From Rhodopirellula sp. (GTDB lineage Bacteria > Planctomycetota > Planctomycetia > Planctomycetales > Planctomycetaceae): DNA of 53,882 nt. Positions 17,786 through 25,710 of this stretch are shown here, in pieces; the first letter of the stretch is position 1, and each line of letters opens with the position of its first letter. A program made the translations under genes and the position numbers. The notes under the pieces are model-generated. The model was not told where the DNA came from and did no database searches. It saw only the letters and a list, made by a program, of their open reading frames with translations. Where the stretch lies: positions 1 to 53,882 of the forward strand of contig JABMPE010000074.1 in the NCBI GenBank assembly GCA_013203845.1. The letters run 5' to 3'.

Positions 17786-18901
17786 TCAAATCGTGATCCA
17801 ACGGTCGCGCGAAGCGATCGGCCACTGCCCGACAACTTCTCCACCGGAGACGACATACGCGGCTCGATGCAGGGCTGACGTCGGGCAAATGTGACGGGGG
17901 ATCGCGAGCAGCTCATCGCCGGGTTCGAATTCTTCGGCTCGCGACGTTTCGAGCACAAGGTGTTCTTCATTCTGCAGGACGGCTTTGGCGTCGGGCAGAT
18001 CCGGGAACGTCAGTCGTTGCTCGGCCGGCGGATCCGATGCAACCGCCTTGTAGCCAATGTCGAGCGTGATTCTTGTCGGCGTTGGGCGACTGATGACTCG
18101 CGTCAGCATCATCGCGGCTGGCGGGAAGTCCATGTCCGGAAAGCGACCGCCGTATCCGGCATCGTTGTAGACGCAGGTACCGGGGCTGTATTCGATGCCC
18201 GGATCGGTCTTCTCTGCATAGATCGGAAACGACGCCGTGCCTCCACAAACCAGTCGTGGCACCGGCCAGCCTTCCGCTTCAAGGCTCTTACGAAACTCGA
18301 CAACGCGGTCCCACTCCTCGTTGACAGCGGCCCGTCGTTCATCTCTGGAAGTTTGATGCTGATGCCCGTCATAAACGTGCAGGCCGTTGGGAATCAGGCC
18401 TTCTGTCTCAACAATCAGGCCGTAGAGTTCTTTCGCTTCCGGACCAACCGGGATACCCGTTCGATGCTGACCGGTGTCGATGTCGAGCAGGACTCCGATA
18501 CTTAACGACGCGGCAGTCATCGCGGCGCCCAGTTGTTTGATCGGCTTTTCGTGATCGGCGGTCACCGAGAATTCAACGTCGGGATATTTCTGTCGAAAGG
18601 CGACGGCCCGACCGATGTTCGGTCCCACCAGACTGTACGCGAGGAAGATGTCTTTGACGCCGGCTTCTGCCAGCATCTCGGCTTCAGCAAATGTCGCACA
18701 TTTATGGCGAGTGATGCCGCGAGCCAGCTCCATTTCGATGATTTCCCGCGTCTTGTGTGTTTTGCAGTGTGGTCTAAGTCGTGACGCATCACCGGCAATT
18801 TCCACCATGTGGTCCAGGTTCTGCTCGACCATGTCCCGAAAGACAACCAGAGCTGGCGTCAGAATCTGACTCGTATCAGCGATGCGGTAGCAGTCGTCCA
18901 T
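17786..18901 (-). CDS. D-threonine aldolase / D-serine dehydratase-like PLP enzyme
   Basis: 371 residues of the fold-type III family (alanine racemase-like barrel plus small C-terminal DSD1 domain). RLRPHCKTHKT contains the PLP Schiff-base Lys (residue 47); the RPH-x-KTHK block is diagnostic. GVLLDIDTGQHRTGI and VCGGTASF fit the phosphate-binding part of the barrel. Near the C-terminus HICPTSALHRAAYVV gives the His and Cys that bind the divalent metal in D-threonine aldolase and DSD. The reaction is thus retro-aldol cleavage of a D-3-hydroxy amino acid or D-serine dehydration; which one cannot be told. Cytoplasmic. Transcribed divergently from the PilB-like gene. Confidence 0.88.
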   Translation of the reverse strand: MDDCYRIADTSQILTPALVVFRDMVEQNLDHMVEIAGDASRLRPHCKTHKTREIIEMELARGITRHKCATFAEAEMLAEAGVKDIFLAYSLVGPNIGRAVAFRQKYPDVEFSVTADHEKPIKQLGAAMTAASLSIGVLLDIDTGQHRTGIPVGPEAKELYGLIVETEGLIPNGLHVYDGHQHQTSRDERRAAVNEEWDRVVEFRKSLEAEGWPVPRLVCGGTASFPIYAEKTDPGIEYSPGTCVYNDAGYGGRFPDMDFPPAAMMLTRVISRPTPTRITLDIGYKAVASDPPAEQRLTFPDLPDAKAVLQNEEHLVLETSRAEEFEPGDELLAIPRHICPTSALHRAAYVVSGGEVVGQWPIASRDRWITI

Positions 18902-19158
18902 GAGAAACTCCAGTTGAATTCGACGTGTAGGCTGAGACGACGAGCAGCGTCGTGGCAGAAGATTGAACGATCACCGGAGTCTCAAGGCGAATCAACGAAT
19001 TTGCAACGCAACGCAAATCGTCGGACGCCTCCAACCGAGCCGTTCTGGCGGGCGAGTGTAGAAAAGGCCAGGAACCCTCACTACGATGGTCGGCATCTTT
19101 CCGAGCGGGTCGATTGGTTGCGGCCGGCGGTTCATCTGCCTTCAGTTGCTGTCCGAAT

Positions 19159-21099
19159 ATGAACACTCACCACCGTAGCACGATTGCCTTTGCGGGCGTC
19201 GTCATTGGGATCCTGTTTCTGGGTGCAACTTCCGGGTTGGCGCAGGATTCAACGGCAGCCGGAGCATCATCCAGTCCGGCAAGCGGCAGCCAGTCGGTTT
19301 CAGCGCCGACGACTCCGGGATCGAATGCAGGCGGTCCCGCTGCTGGTGATTCGACGGGCAGCGGCGGCCCTGTAACTGGCGGAGCCGTGGATGCCTCGGC
19401 GCAGGGCTCAGCATGGCCACCATTGCCGGTGCCCTTCTTTCGGGGCAACGCTCCACCGAACAGCGCCACACCCGCGGTTCCGGTGTCAGGCGGCTATCTC
19501 AGTCTTTTCCGATTGATCTTTTACATTGGCCTGTTGTCGTTCTGGGTCTGGTCATCGGCCTGGGTCAATGAAGACAGCACGTCACTGAAAGTCCGTAGCG
19601 ACTTCTGGAATACCGCGATGCTCGCCGCGGGTGCCACCGGATTACTGTTGTCGGTGGCGTCGCCCTCCTTCTTTCTGGCCTTTGTTCTGATCGGAGCTTC
19701 GACCGGAACGCCGCTCGGTTTTTACGTTCGAGAACGCAACGCCAAGGTTCCTGAGAAAGCGAAGGTGTTGACTCCCGAGCACATTCGCCGAGTCGGTATC
19801 AGACTGCTGGCGAAGCTCGGCATCAATATCGGCGGTGAAGGTGAAATCGGATCGGGAAACGGACCGGATATTCAATTTGTCGGTCGAACGCAGACGGGCC
19901 GGATCGACGCCTCCCGCACGAAACAGGTGGAGAATTCCCGCGGGTTCATGGCTGCCAAAGAACTGGTCTACGACGCTCTGATTCGACGTGCGACGGACAT
20001 TCACCTTGAGCCGCGTGAAGACACCATGAATGTGCGCATGAGAATTGACGGGGTGATGTACCCTGTCGAACCCTTTGATCGGGTTCTCGGCGATGCCGTG
20101 CTGAACATCTTCAAGGTTCTTGGTGCGATGGATATCACCGAGAAACGTCGGTCCCTGGACGGCAGCTTTCGAGCACTCACGGAAGGACGCGAGATCGACT
20201 TCCGCGTTGCCACGCAGGGCATTCGTGGCGGCGAGAAAATGAGCCTGCGTATTCTCGATCAGTCAGGATCCGCAAGCACGCTGGCAGAACTTGGATTCCG
20301 CAAGGCTCTGGAAGAGAAGCTGCTGCGAATCATCCATCAACCGCACGGCCTACTCGTGGTCTGCGGCCCCACCGGAGCCGGTAAGTCGACCACGTTGTAT
20401 GCCGCTTTGAAAAGTATCGACGCTTACCAGCACAACATCATCACGATCGAAGACCCGGTCGAGTACCAGATGGAAAACATCACTCAGATCGAGGTCAACA
20501 CAAAAGCCGGTCAGACGTTCGGCAGCTCGCTGCGCAGTATTCTGCGACAGGATCCGGACATCATCATGGTCGGCGAAATTCGTGACGACGAAACCGCTCA
20601 GATCGCCTGCCAGGCGGCCAACACGGGTCACAATGTGTTCTCGACCGTCCACGCCAACGATTCAATCACCGCCCTGTTTCGACTGCTGGACCTGGGCGTC
20701 GAACCGTTTCTGTTTGCGAGTTCCATTTCAGGAATCCTGGCGCAGCGGCTGGCTCGCAAGCTCTGTCCGAAATGCAAAGAAGCCTATCGACCGAAAGCCG
20801 AATTTCTCAAACAGGCAAATCTACCGGTTGACCGGATCGAAAAGTTTTACCGGCCACCGAAGGACCCGGAAGAAGAATGCACCGCGTGTGGCGGGCTCGG
20901 TTACCGCGGGCGGATCGGCGTGTTCGAATTCCTCGAAATCAATGACCGTCTGCGTGACATGATTCGGGACAAGGCGCCGTTGTCACAGCTCAAGTCAGAA
21001 GCTCGCAAAAACGGCATGCTGTACATGCAGGAAGAAGGGTTGAGGCTGGTCGTTAAAGGCCTGACGTCCATCGAAGAATTAATGCGGGTTGTGAAATAG
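19159..21099 (+). CDS. PilB/GspE-family secretion ATPase with N-terminal membrane anchor
   Basis: The ATPase that powers type IV pilus or type II secretion pseudopilus assembly. Start MNTHHRST is used because it opens a clear signal-like helix (AFAGVVIGILFLGATSGLAQ). A Ser/Gly/Pro-rich stretch to ~100 follows, then hydrophobic segments at ~118-136 and ~158-190. The GspE core comes next: RATDIHLEPRED, Walker A GPTGAGKSTT, Asp box IEDPVEY, Walker B DPDIIMVGEIRD, His box TVHAND, and a tetracysteine zinc site CPKC ... CTAC. The core appears complete and active. The usual soluble GspE N-domain is replaced by the exported or membrane-spanning region, which is unusual. A DUF1559-type prepilin begins at the right window edge. 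Confidence 0.92.
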   Translation: MNTHHRSTIAFAGVVIGILFLGATSGLAQDSTAAGASSSPASGSQSVSAPTTPGSNAGGPAAGDSTGSGGPVTGGAVDASAQGSAWPPLPVPFFRGNAPPNSATPAVPVSGGYLSLFRLIFYIGLLSFWVWSSAWVNEDSTSLKVRSDFWNTAMLAAGATGLLLSVASPSFFLAFVLIGASTGTPLGFYVRERNAKVPEKAKVLTPEHIRRVGIRLLAKLGINIGGEGEIGSGNGPDIQFVGRTQTGRIDASRTKQVENSRGFMAAKELVYDALIRRATDIHLEPREDTMNVRMRIDGVMYPVEPFDRVLGDAVLNIFKVLGAMDITEKRRSLDGSFRALTEGREIDFRVATQGIRGGEKMSLRILDQSGSASTLAELGFRKALEEKLLRIIHQPHGLLVVCGPTGAGKSTTLYAALKSIDAYQHNIITIEDPVEYQMENITQIEVNTKAGQTFGSSLRSILRQDPDIIMVGEIRDDETAQIACQAANTGHNVFSTVHANDSITALFRLLDLGVEPFLFASSISGILAQRLARKLCPKCKEAYRPKAEFLKQANLPVDRIEKFYRPPKDPEEECTACGGLGYRGRIGVFEFLEINDRLRDMIRDKAPLSQLKSEARKNGMLYMQEEGLRLVVKGLTSIEELMRVVK

Positions 21100-21187
21100 C
21101 AACTCGCAGTAGCAGATCAACGGACGCCGGAGTTCGCCGTCCCGTTGATGACCAGGCACAAGTCAACGATTTCACCGAAAGTCGTTC

Positions 21188-21766
21188 ATGGGACTTTTCG
21201 ATATCTTTTCCCGAGGCTTAAGCGGCAAGACCCTCTCGGGTAAGGAGCCCCGGTGCGATCACTATTCGTTCGCTCACGTCGTCCTGAGGAAGGCCGTCTT
21301 TGAAAATCCTGCACACTGCGTGACGTCGTTAGCCTCGCCGGACGGCAGGCATTATCAGTCCGAACTCTGGGATAACGTTGTTGCCGCGTGTCACGAACAT
21401 CACCAGCCAGTCGAACTGACACTGGACGACATCCTGATTCACAAGTTACGTGTCGGCTCTTTTCCCTGCATAATCGTGGAGATGCCAGCTCCACACTTCG
21501 CTACCGAGGCGTTTTTCGTGGCGATCATCCTGAAGGTCGACGTCACGGCTCGGTCACAAAATCTGTCAAAGGAAGCGGTTCGCTACCTGACGCTGGAAAA
21601 TGGCGAGCCGCATGAAGAAAAAGTTCACACCATCCTCGGCGAGTGGTCGGCGGATGGCAGACACAACAATCTCGGCCCCGGCACATATCCGGAGCTGGGC
21701 GAATTTGTCGCCTGCATTACGGACCTTGTCTCGCAACAGAGTCTGCCTGATGAGTCGCGGTCCTGA
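21188..21766 (+). CDS. Hypothetical protein
   Basis: 192 residues, soluble, no signal or TM segment. It starts MGLFDIFSRGLSGKTL and contains a His/Cys-rich patch (VVAACHEHHQPVEL) and an alternating hydrophobic core (FFVAIILKVDV, YLTLENGE). No known family recognised. It lies 88 bases after the PilB-like ATPase and 57 bases before the CvpA-like gene on the same strand, so it is probably part of that transcript. The ribosome site is weak (GAAAGTCGTTC before ATG). Confidence 0.65.
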   Translation: MGLFDIFSRGLSGKTLSGKEPRCDHYSFAHVVLRKAVFENPAHCVTSLASPDGRHYQSELWDNVVAACHEHHQPVELTLDDILIHKLRVGSFPCIIVEMPAPHFATEAFFVAIILKVDVTARSQNLSKEAVRYLTLENGEPHEEKVHTILGEWSADGRHNNLGPGTYPELGEFVACITDLVSQQSLPDESRS

Positions 21767-21823
21767 ATCAAGTTCGAATCCCAAAGAAGTCCCAACAGGA
21801 CTGTCTACTGTGGAGCTGTTTTG

Positions 21824-22522
21824 ATGTTTGATGTCATGCTGCTGATTGTCTGGGGAGTCGTTACCTGGTGCGTCGCTGGCGAAGGCGGGTTTGGAGCGGC
21901 CGTCACTTGCCTGGTGATCATCGTTTCGGGCCTCTTAGCGATGAACTTCTTCGAGCCGTTTGCTGAGTTCGCCCAGCGCAACCTGATGGGCAGCGGCGAA
22001 TGGCCGTTCCGATGGGACGTGATCATGCTGGCCGGCCTGTTCGGTTTGAGCGTTTTCGGATTGCGAACGCTGCTGGAAAAACTCTCGCCCCGCTACATCG
22101 AAATGAACGGCCTGGCCCACGAGATCGCCCGGTGGAGCTTCGGTCTGATCGGTGGGTACGTCACCATGGCCTTTCTGCTGACGGCGTTGCACACCGCTCC
22201 GTTGCCACGCAACTTCATGGAGTTTCGACCCGAGCGAGCAAACCTGTTCGGCGTTCTGGCGCCGGATCGCCAGTGGCTCGGTTTCACGCAGTACGCCAGC
22301 GAGAACGTTTTCGCCGCCGGACGCATCTTTGACGGACCCGTTTCAGATTTCATCGACGATCAGGCGGACGAAAATCGAAATACCGTCTGGCCGTCTTTTC
22401 CGATCCGATACGCGAGTCGCCGCGAACAGTTTGCATCGGGAGGTTTGATCGTCGCTCCGACCGCTGCTCCGACGGCGCCTGCCAGACCCCAGGGTTCCGG
22501 ATCCGGCGCCGCGGGATTTTAG
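21824..22522 (+). CDS. CvpA-like membrane protein
   Basis: About 232 residues with four hydrophobic segments in the first ~130 (MLLIVWGVVTWCVAGEGGFGAAVTCLVIIVSG; FAQRNLM; IMLAGLFGLSVFGLRTLLEKL; WSFGLIGGYVTMAFLLTAL). This is the CvpA/colicin V production layout, including the repeated Gly-rich first hairpin and a conserved-looking F-x-EPF loop. The C-terminal ~100 residues are periplasmic or soluble and end in an Ala/Pro/Gly-rich tail. I use ATG at 21824, with GGAG 8 bases upstream, rather than the tracked TTG one codon earlier. Function of the family is unclear; the gene follows the pilus ATPase and the unknown protein. Confidence 0.65.
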   Translation: MFDVMLLIVWGVVTWCVAGEGGFGAAVTCLVIIVSGLLAMNFFEPFAEFAQRNLMGSGEWPFRWDVIMLAGLFGLSVFGLRTLLEKLSPRYIEMNGLAHEIARWSFGLIGGYVTMAFLLTALHTAPLPRNFMEFRPERANLFGVLAPDRQWLGFTQYASENVFAAGRIFDGPVSDFIDDQADENRNTVWPSFPIRYASRREQFASGGLIVAPTAAPTAPARPQGSGSGAAGF

Positions 22523-22727
22523 TCTGGATAACTCAATCGGGTCCGCGATCTGGTGAGTCATTCGCTTCTGAACCTGTGTCCGCTTTCATTTACACGGGGT
22601 CGCGTAACGATTTACATATCCAGTCTCATTCGCCGCTGGCCACGGATCTTTCAGGCCCAGGCACTTCCAGGAAGGCTCGCGCAGCGTCTCCCGTTAATAT
22701 CTCTCGATGCAGAAAGTCGAAAGCGGA

Positions 22728-23489
22728 ATGAACGAACCTGCTCCGGAACCCACTGACGTGTCTGCAGAACAGCCCATTTCACAGGTGCCAACCGGGATGC
22801 ATCCGGCGGGGCGTTTTCTCGGGATGATCGTTGCCGGCGCGGTTGCGACGAGCCTGGCCTATACCGCTGTCGCTGGTGTTGGCGATGTCCATCTGCTTCC
22901 TGAGGAATTCATGAACCTGGGAGGGATGCCTACTCCTGAAGAAATGGCGGCTGCGAATGCGGCACAGTTTGCAACAAATACCGGAAACGCCATGGTCTGG
23001 CTGGGAATCACCGGAGCAATCCTGGGCGGAGTGCTGGCGCTGGCTACCGGATTGCTTCGACGTGCCGGCATGGGAATTGTGATCGGTACTGTCGCTGGAA
23101 TTCTGGCAGGGGGCGGACTGGGTTACTTAGCGGGCAACCTCGCCGTTTCAAATCATGCCTCGTTGCAGGTATCTGTGAACGGCCCCAGCTCCCAACTCGA
23201 ACAGCAGATCATGGTGCTGCATGGAATTACCTGGGGCATTATCGGTGTCGGCGTGGGCGTGGGAGCCGGACTGGCCCGGCGAACGATCACAGTCAGGTCG
23301 CTTCTGGTCTCTGTGATCGTTGCCGGAACAATGGGCTGCGTTGCCGGTGGCGTATTTCCGATCATCGCTGGCGTCGCCGCTCCGTTGGAGAATGCAGTCC
23401 TGCCAGTAACAGCCCATGGTACGGGGCGAATCATCTGGATGGGACTGGCTTCGCTGCTGATTGCCGGAGGGCTCGGTCGAGCCGACTGA
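22728..23489 (+). CDS. Glycine-rich polytopic membrane protein, unknown
   Basis: About 253 residues from MNEPAPEP; the tracked start 7 codons earlier (22707) is possible, and neither has a strong ribosome site. After a Pro-rich cytosolic head there are about six hydrophobic segments dense in Gly/Ala (MIVAGAVATSLAYTAVAG; WLGITGAILGGVLALATG; VIGTVAGILAGGGLGYLAG; WGIIGVGVGVGAGLA; VIVAGTMGCVAGGVF; IWMGLASLLIAGGLG). GxxxG-type packing is obvious. No transporter signature is visible. Separated by about 200 bases from the CvpA-like gene. Confidence 0.65.
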   Translation: MNEPAPEPTDVSAEQPISQVPTGMHPAGRFLGMIVAGAVATSLAYTAVAGVGDVHLLPEEFMNLGGMPTPEEMAAANAAQFATNTGNAMVWLGITGAILGGVLALATGLLRRAGMGIVIGTVAGILAGGGLGYLAGNLAVSNHASLQVSVNGPSSQLEQQIMVLHGITWGIIGVGVGVGAGLARRTITVRSLLVSVIVAGTMGCVAGGVFPIIAGVAAPLENAVLPVTAHGTGRIIWMGLASLLIAGGLGRAD

Positions 23490-23705
23490 CGGCAGTTGCT
23501 GGCGTCTGAGTTTCCAGGGCCACCGCCTGGAAACTCGGCGACTCAACGTATCGCGTTTGCAACCGAGCGAATTCTCTGTCCAATCGGGCTTGCTCCAGGA
23601 CCGACCTGCCGGGATTCATCCGGATCGGTTTCTCAAAGCGATGCTGCCTCCTGCAACTGGTCAGTCTGCGACTGGCGGAATCACCGTGCTGGCGTTGACC
23701 TGGAA

Positions 23706-24023
23706 TCAGCGGAACAGCCCCAGCACGAACCCTCGATCCAACAGTCCCATGCTCTCGGCAATCTGCGCACCTGGGCTGAGGTCCATGTAAAGTTCCACCA
23801 CGTTCCCGGCGGTTTCACGCACTGGCTGCAGGATGTGCGTCGGTTGCTGCACGGTTGCCTGCTGCTGGATGGTCTGCTGCGGAGCAGTCGCGTCGTAAGT
23901 CGGCGTCGAAGACGAGTAGTCATCTTCGAAATGAAAGAAGAGAAAGTCACCAGCGGATGCGCTCTGACCAGAAGTTAGAACGAATCCAGCAACAAGGGCG
24001 AGCGAAGCAGTCAGTCTTTTCAC
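23706..24023 (-). CDS. Small exported hypothetical protein
   Basis: 105 residues starting with GTG, GGAGA about 12 bases upstream. Clean signal peptide MKRLTASLALVAGFVLTSGQSASA, then a short Gln/Thr-rich region (APQQTIQQQATVQQPTH) and a compact C-terminal segment (ETAGNVVELYMDLSPGAQI). Function not recognised. It stands alone between unrelated genes. Confidence 0.7.
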   Translation of the reverse strand: MKRLTASLALVAGFVLTSGQSASAGDFLFFHFEDDYSSSTPTYDATAPQQTIQQQATVQQPTHILQPVRETAGNVVELYMDLSPGAQIAESMGLLDRGFVLGLFR

Positions 24024-24249
24024 AGTCGAGTCTCCGAAACAGGCGGACGATTTGTATCTGTCTATTCATTGCGTCAACGATGACACTTTGCCAGAAATGA
24101 TCTGCCGGTTGGCCTGAAGATTCTGAACCTTGTTGCAAAGGTCGTTGACTGACAGGTTGCGCGATCGGATGCTTTACCTGCTGTGACGATCGCGTCGACA
24201 CGTTGTCGTTTTGCAACGCGTTGAATCGCCGCGGTCGAGTGCGATGAGA

Positions 24250-25383
24250 TCACAGATTGACGACGGTCGCGGCTTCGCGCCAGTTGGCGGCGGGGCGACC
24301 GAAGTAGAAGCCTTGAGCGAGTTCGAATCCAAGTTCCCGACAGGCTCCGGCCTCTTCCAGAGTTTCCACGCCCTCAGCGAGCGGAGTGATGCCGAAGTCA
24401 CGCACCATTGCGACCAGTGTTTCGACCATCTTCTGCCGTTTTGGAGAAGCCTTGTGGATGTCCCGCACCAGCGAGATATCAAATTTCAGAACGTCTGGTG
24501 GTACTTCGACGAGATCCAGCATACGAGCCTGGCCCGCACCGAAATCGTCGTAGGCCAGCAGGATATCGAGATCGTTCAGGCCGAGTTGCAATTCGGCCAT
24601 GGCAGCCAGATCAGTGACAGCCGCTTCGTGGATCTCCAGAGTGATTGCCTGATTGGGAGCCTCATCCCGCAGCTCTTCCAGAGAGGCAATCAGGTTGGGA
24701 CTCTGAAGCTCCGTCGGGTGAGTGTTGAGGTAAAGCCGCTGGCCGTCGACCATGCCTGAGCCTTGTCGAACGCCTTCGCGACGACAAACCTCACTCAGTT
24801 CGTTCTCTCGGTCCAGTTGCTCTGCCGTTTCGAACATCTCCCGCGGCGAGGGGAATTCGGCAATCCGGCTGCGAGCCAGCACTTCGAAACCCACTGTCAA
24901 TGCATCGCAAAGTTTGACGATCGGCTGATAAAACGGAACCAGCCCCGTTCCATGAACCAGTTCGTCGAAACCTTCCAGACGCGCTGTCAGATTGTTGCCG
25001 TTCCAGTTGATCGTGCCGCGAGAGTCCTCTTCACATCGTTTCCTCAGTCGAAACTCGACACCACCAAAGTGAATGACATCTCCTTCGCTCAGCAGAGTGT
25101 CCGTACTGATTCGACGGCCATTGACGAATGTACCATTCGTACTGCCCAGGTCCCGCAGAAATATCACATTGGCAGCCTGTACGAACTCCGCGTGGATGCC
25201 AGAGACCGTTGGCCACGAAAGTCGCAGATCACAGCTTGAACGACGACCTGCCTGAAATCTCGACTGGCTCAGCGCGATCTCGCGACTGCGCTCGCCTTCG
25301 GCGACGGTCCCGCACAGATACCACTCCAGTCCATTCAGACTGGTCGCGTTCGGACAAAGAGAATTTGTGGTCACCTGCATCAT
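24250..25383 (-). CDS. FHA-EAL protein, probable c-di-GMP phosphodiesterase
   Basis: 377 residues, soluble. An FHA domain at ~25-115 shows the phosphothreonine-binding pattern: GRRSSCDLRL, VSGIHAEF, LGSTNGTFVNG. An EAL domain at ~145-375 follows with all catalytic elements recognisable: GFEVLAR (EVL in place of EAL), LYLNTHP (Asn), TLEIHEA (Glu), AYDDFGAG (DD), LKFDISLV (Lys) and LAEGVET (Glu), so hydrolysis of c-di-GMP is likely. The combination implies control of c-di-GMP turnover by binding a Thr-phosphorylated partner; no Ser/Thr kinase is in the window. Two adjacent ATGs begin the frame; no clear ribosome site. Confidence 0.9.
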   Translation of the reverse strand: MMQVTTNSLCPNATSLNGLEWYLCGTVAEGERSREIALSQSRFQAGRRSSCDLRLSWPTVSGIHAEFVQAANVIFLRDLGSTNGTFVNGRRISTDTLLSEGDVIHFGGVEFRLRKRCEEDSRGTINWNGNNLTARLEGFDELVHGTGLVPFYQPIVKLCDALTVGFEVLARSRIAEFPSPREMFETAEQLDRENELSEVCRREGVRQGSGMVDGQRLYLNTHPTELQSPNLIASLEELRDEAPNQAITLEIHEAAVTDLAAMAELQLGLNDLDILLAYDDFGAGQARMLDLVEVPPDVLKFDISLVRDIHKASPKRQKMVETLVAMVRDFGITPLAEGVETLEEAGACRELGFELAQGFYFGRPAANWREAATVVNL

Positions 25384-25710
25384 TTATACTTTCGCTAAGT
25401 CACCCGTAGTAACAAGTTCTTCTCCTACAGGAATCACCGATATTCAACATAGGTCGAGATTCAAGACAGGCAACTCCAATTTCAGGCAACACGAATGGAC
25501 GTAAGTGACGTGTGATTTCGCAGATAGCCGGCTTCTGCCCGATACTGCTAACAGCGCGATCTCCTTGTTCTGAGTTGAAGTGAAAACAGACAAGCGATTA
25601 ACCACGCGGAAGCGGCTTCAAGGCCGATCTTCATGGTGAACGGAAGCCGTGAGTATCGCCAAGGTCCTCACAATCGGCCCAGACACGACAGATCAACTCA
25701 GAAAGGAGAG
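25384..25710. other. Intergenic; no gene seen
   Basis: About 330 bases between the FHA-EAL start and the end of the polyferredoxin gene. The plus ORF 25633-26154 lies mostly antisense to the polyferredoxin and is rejected. No hairpin with a T-run was found for the polyferredoxin transcript. Confidence 0.4.
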
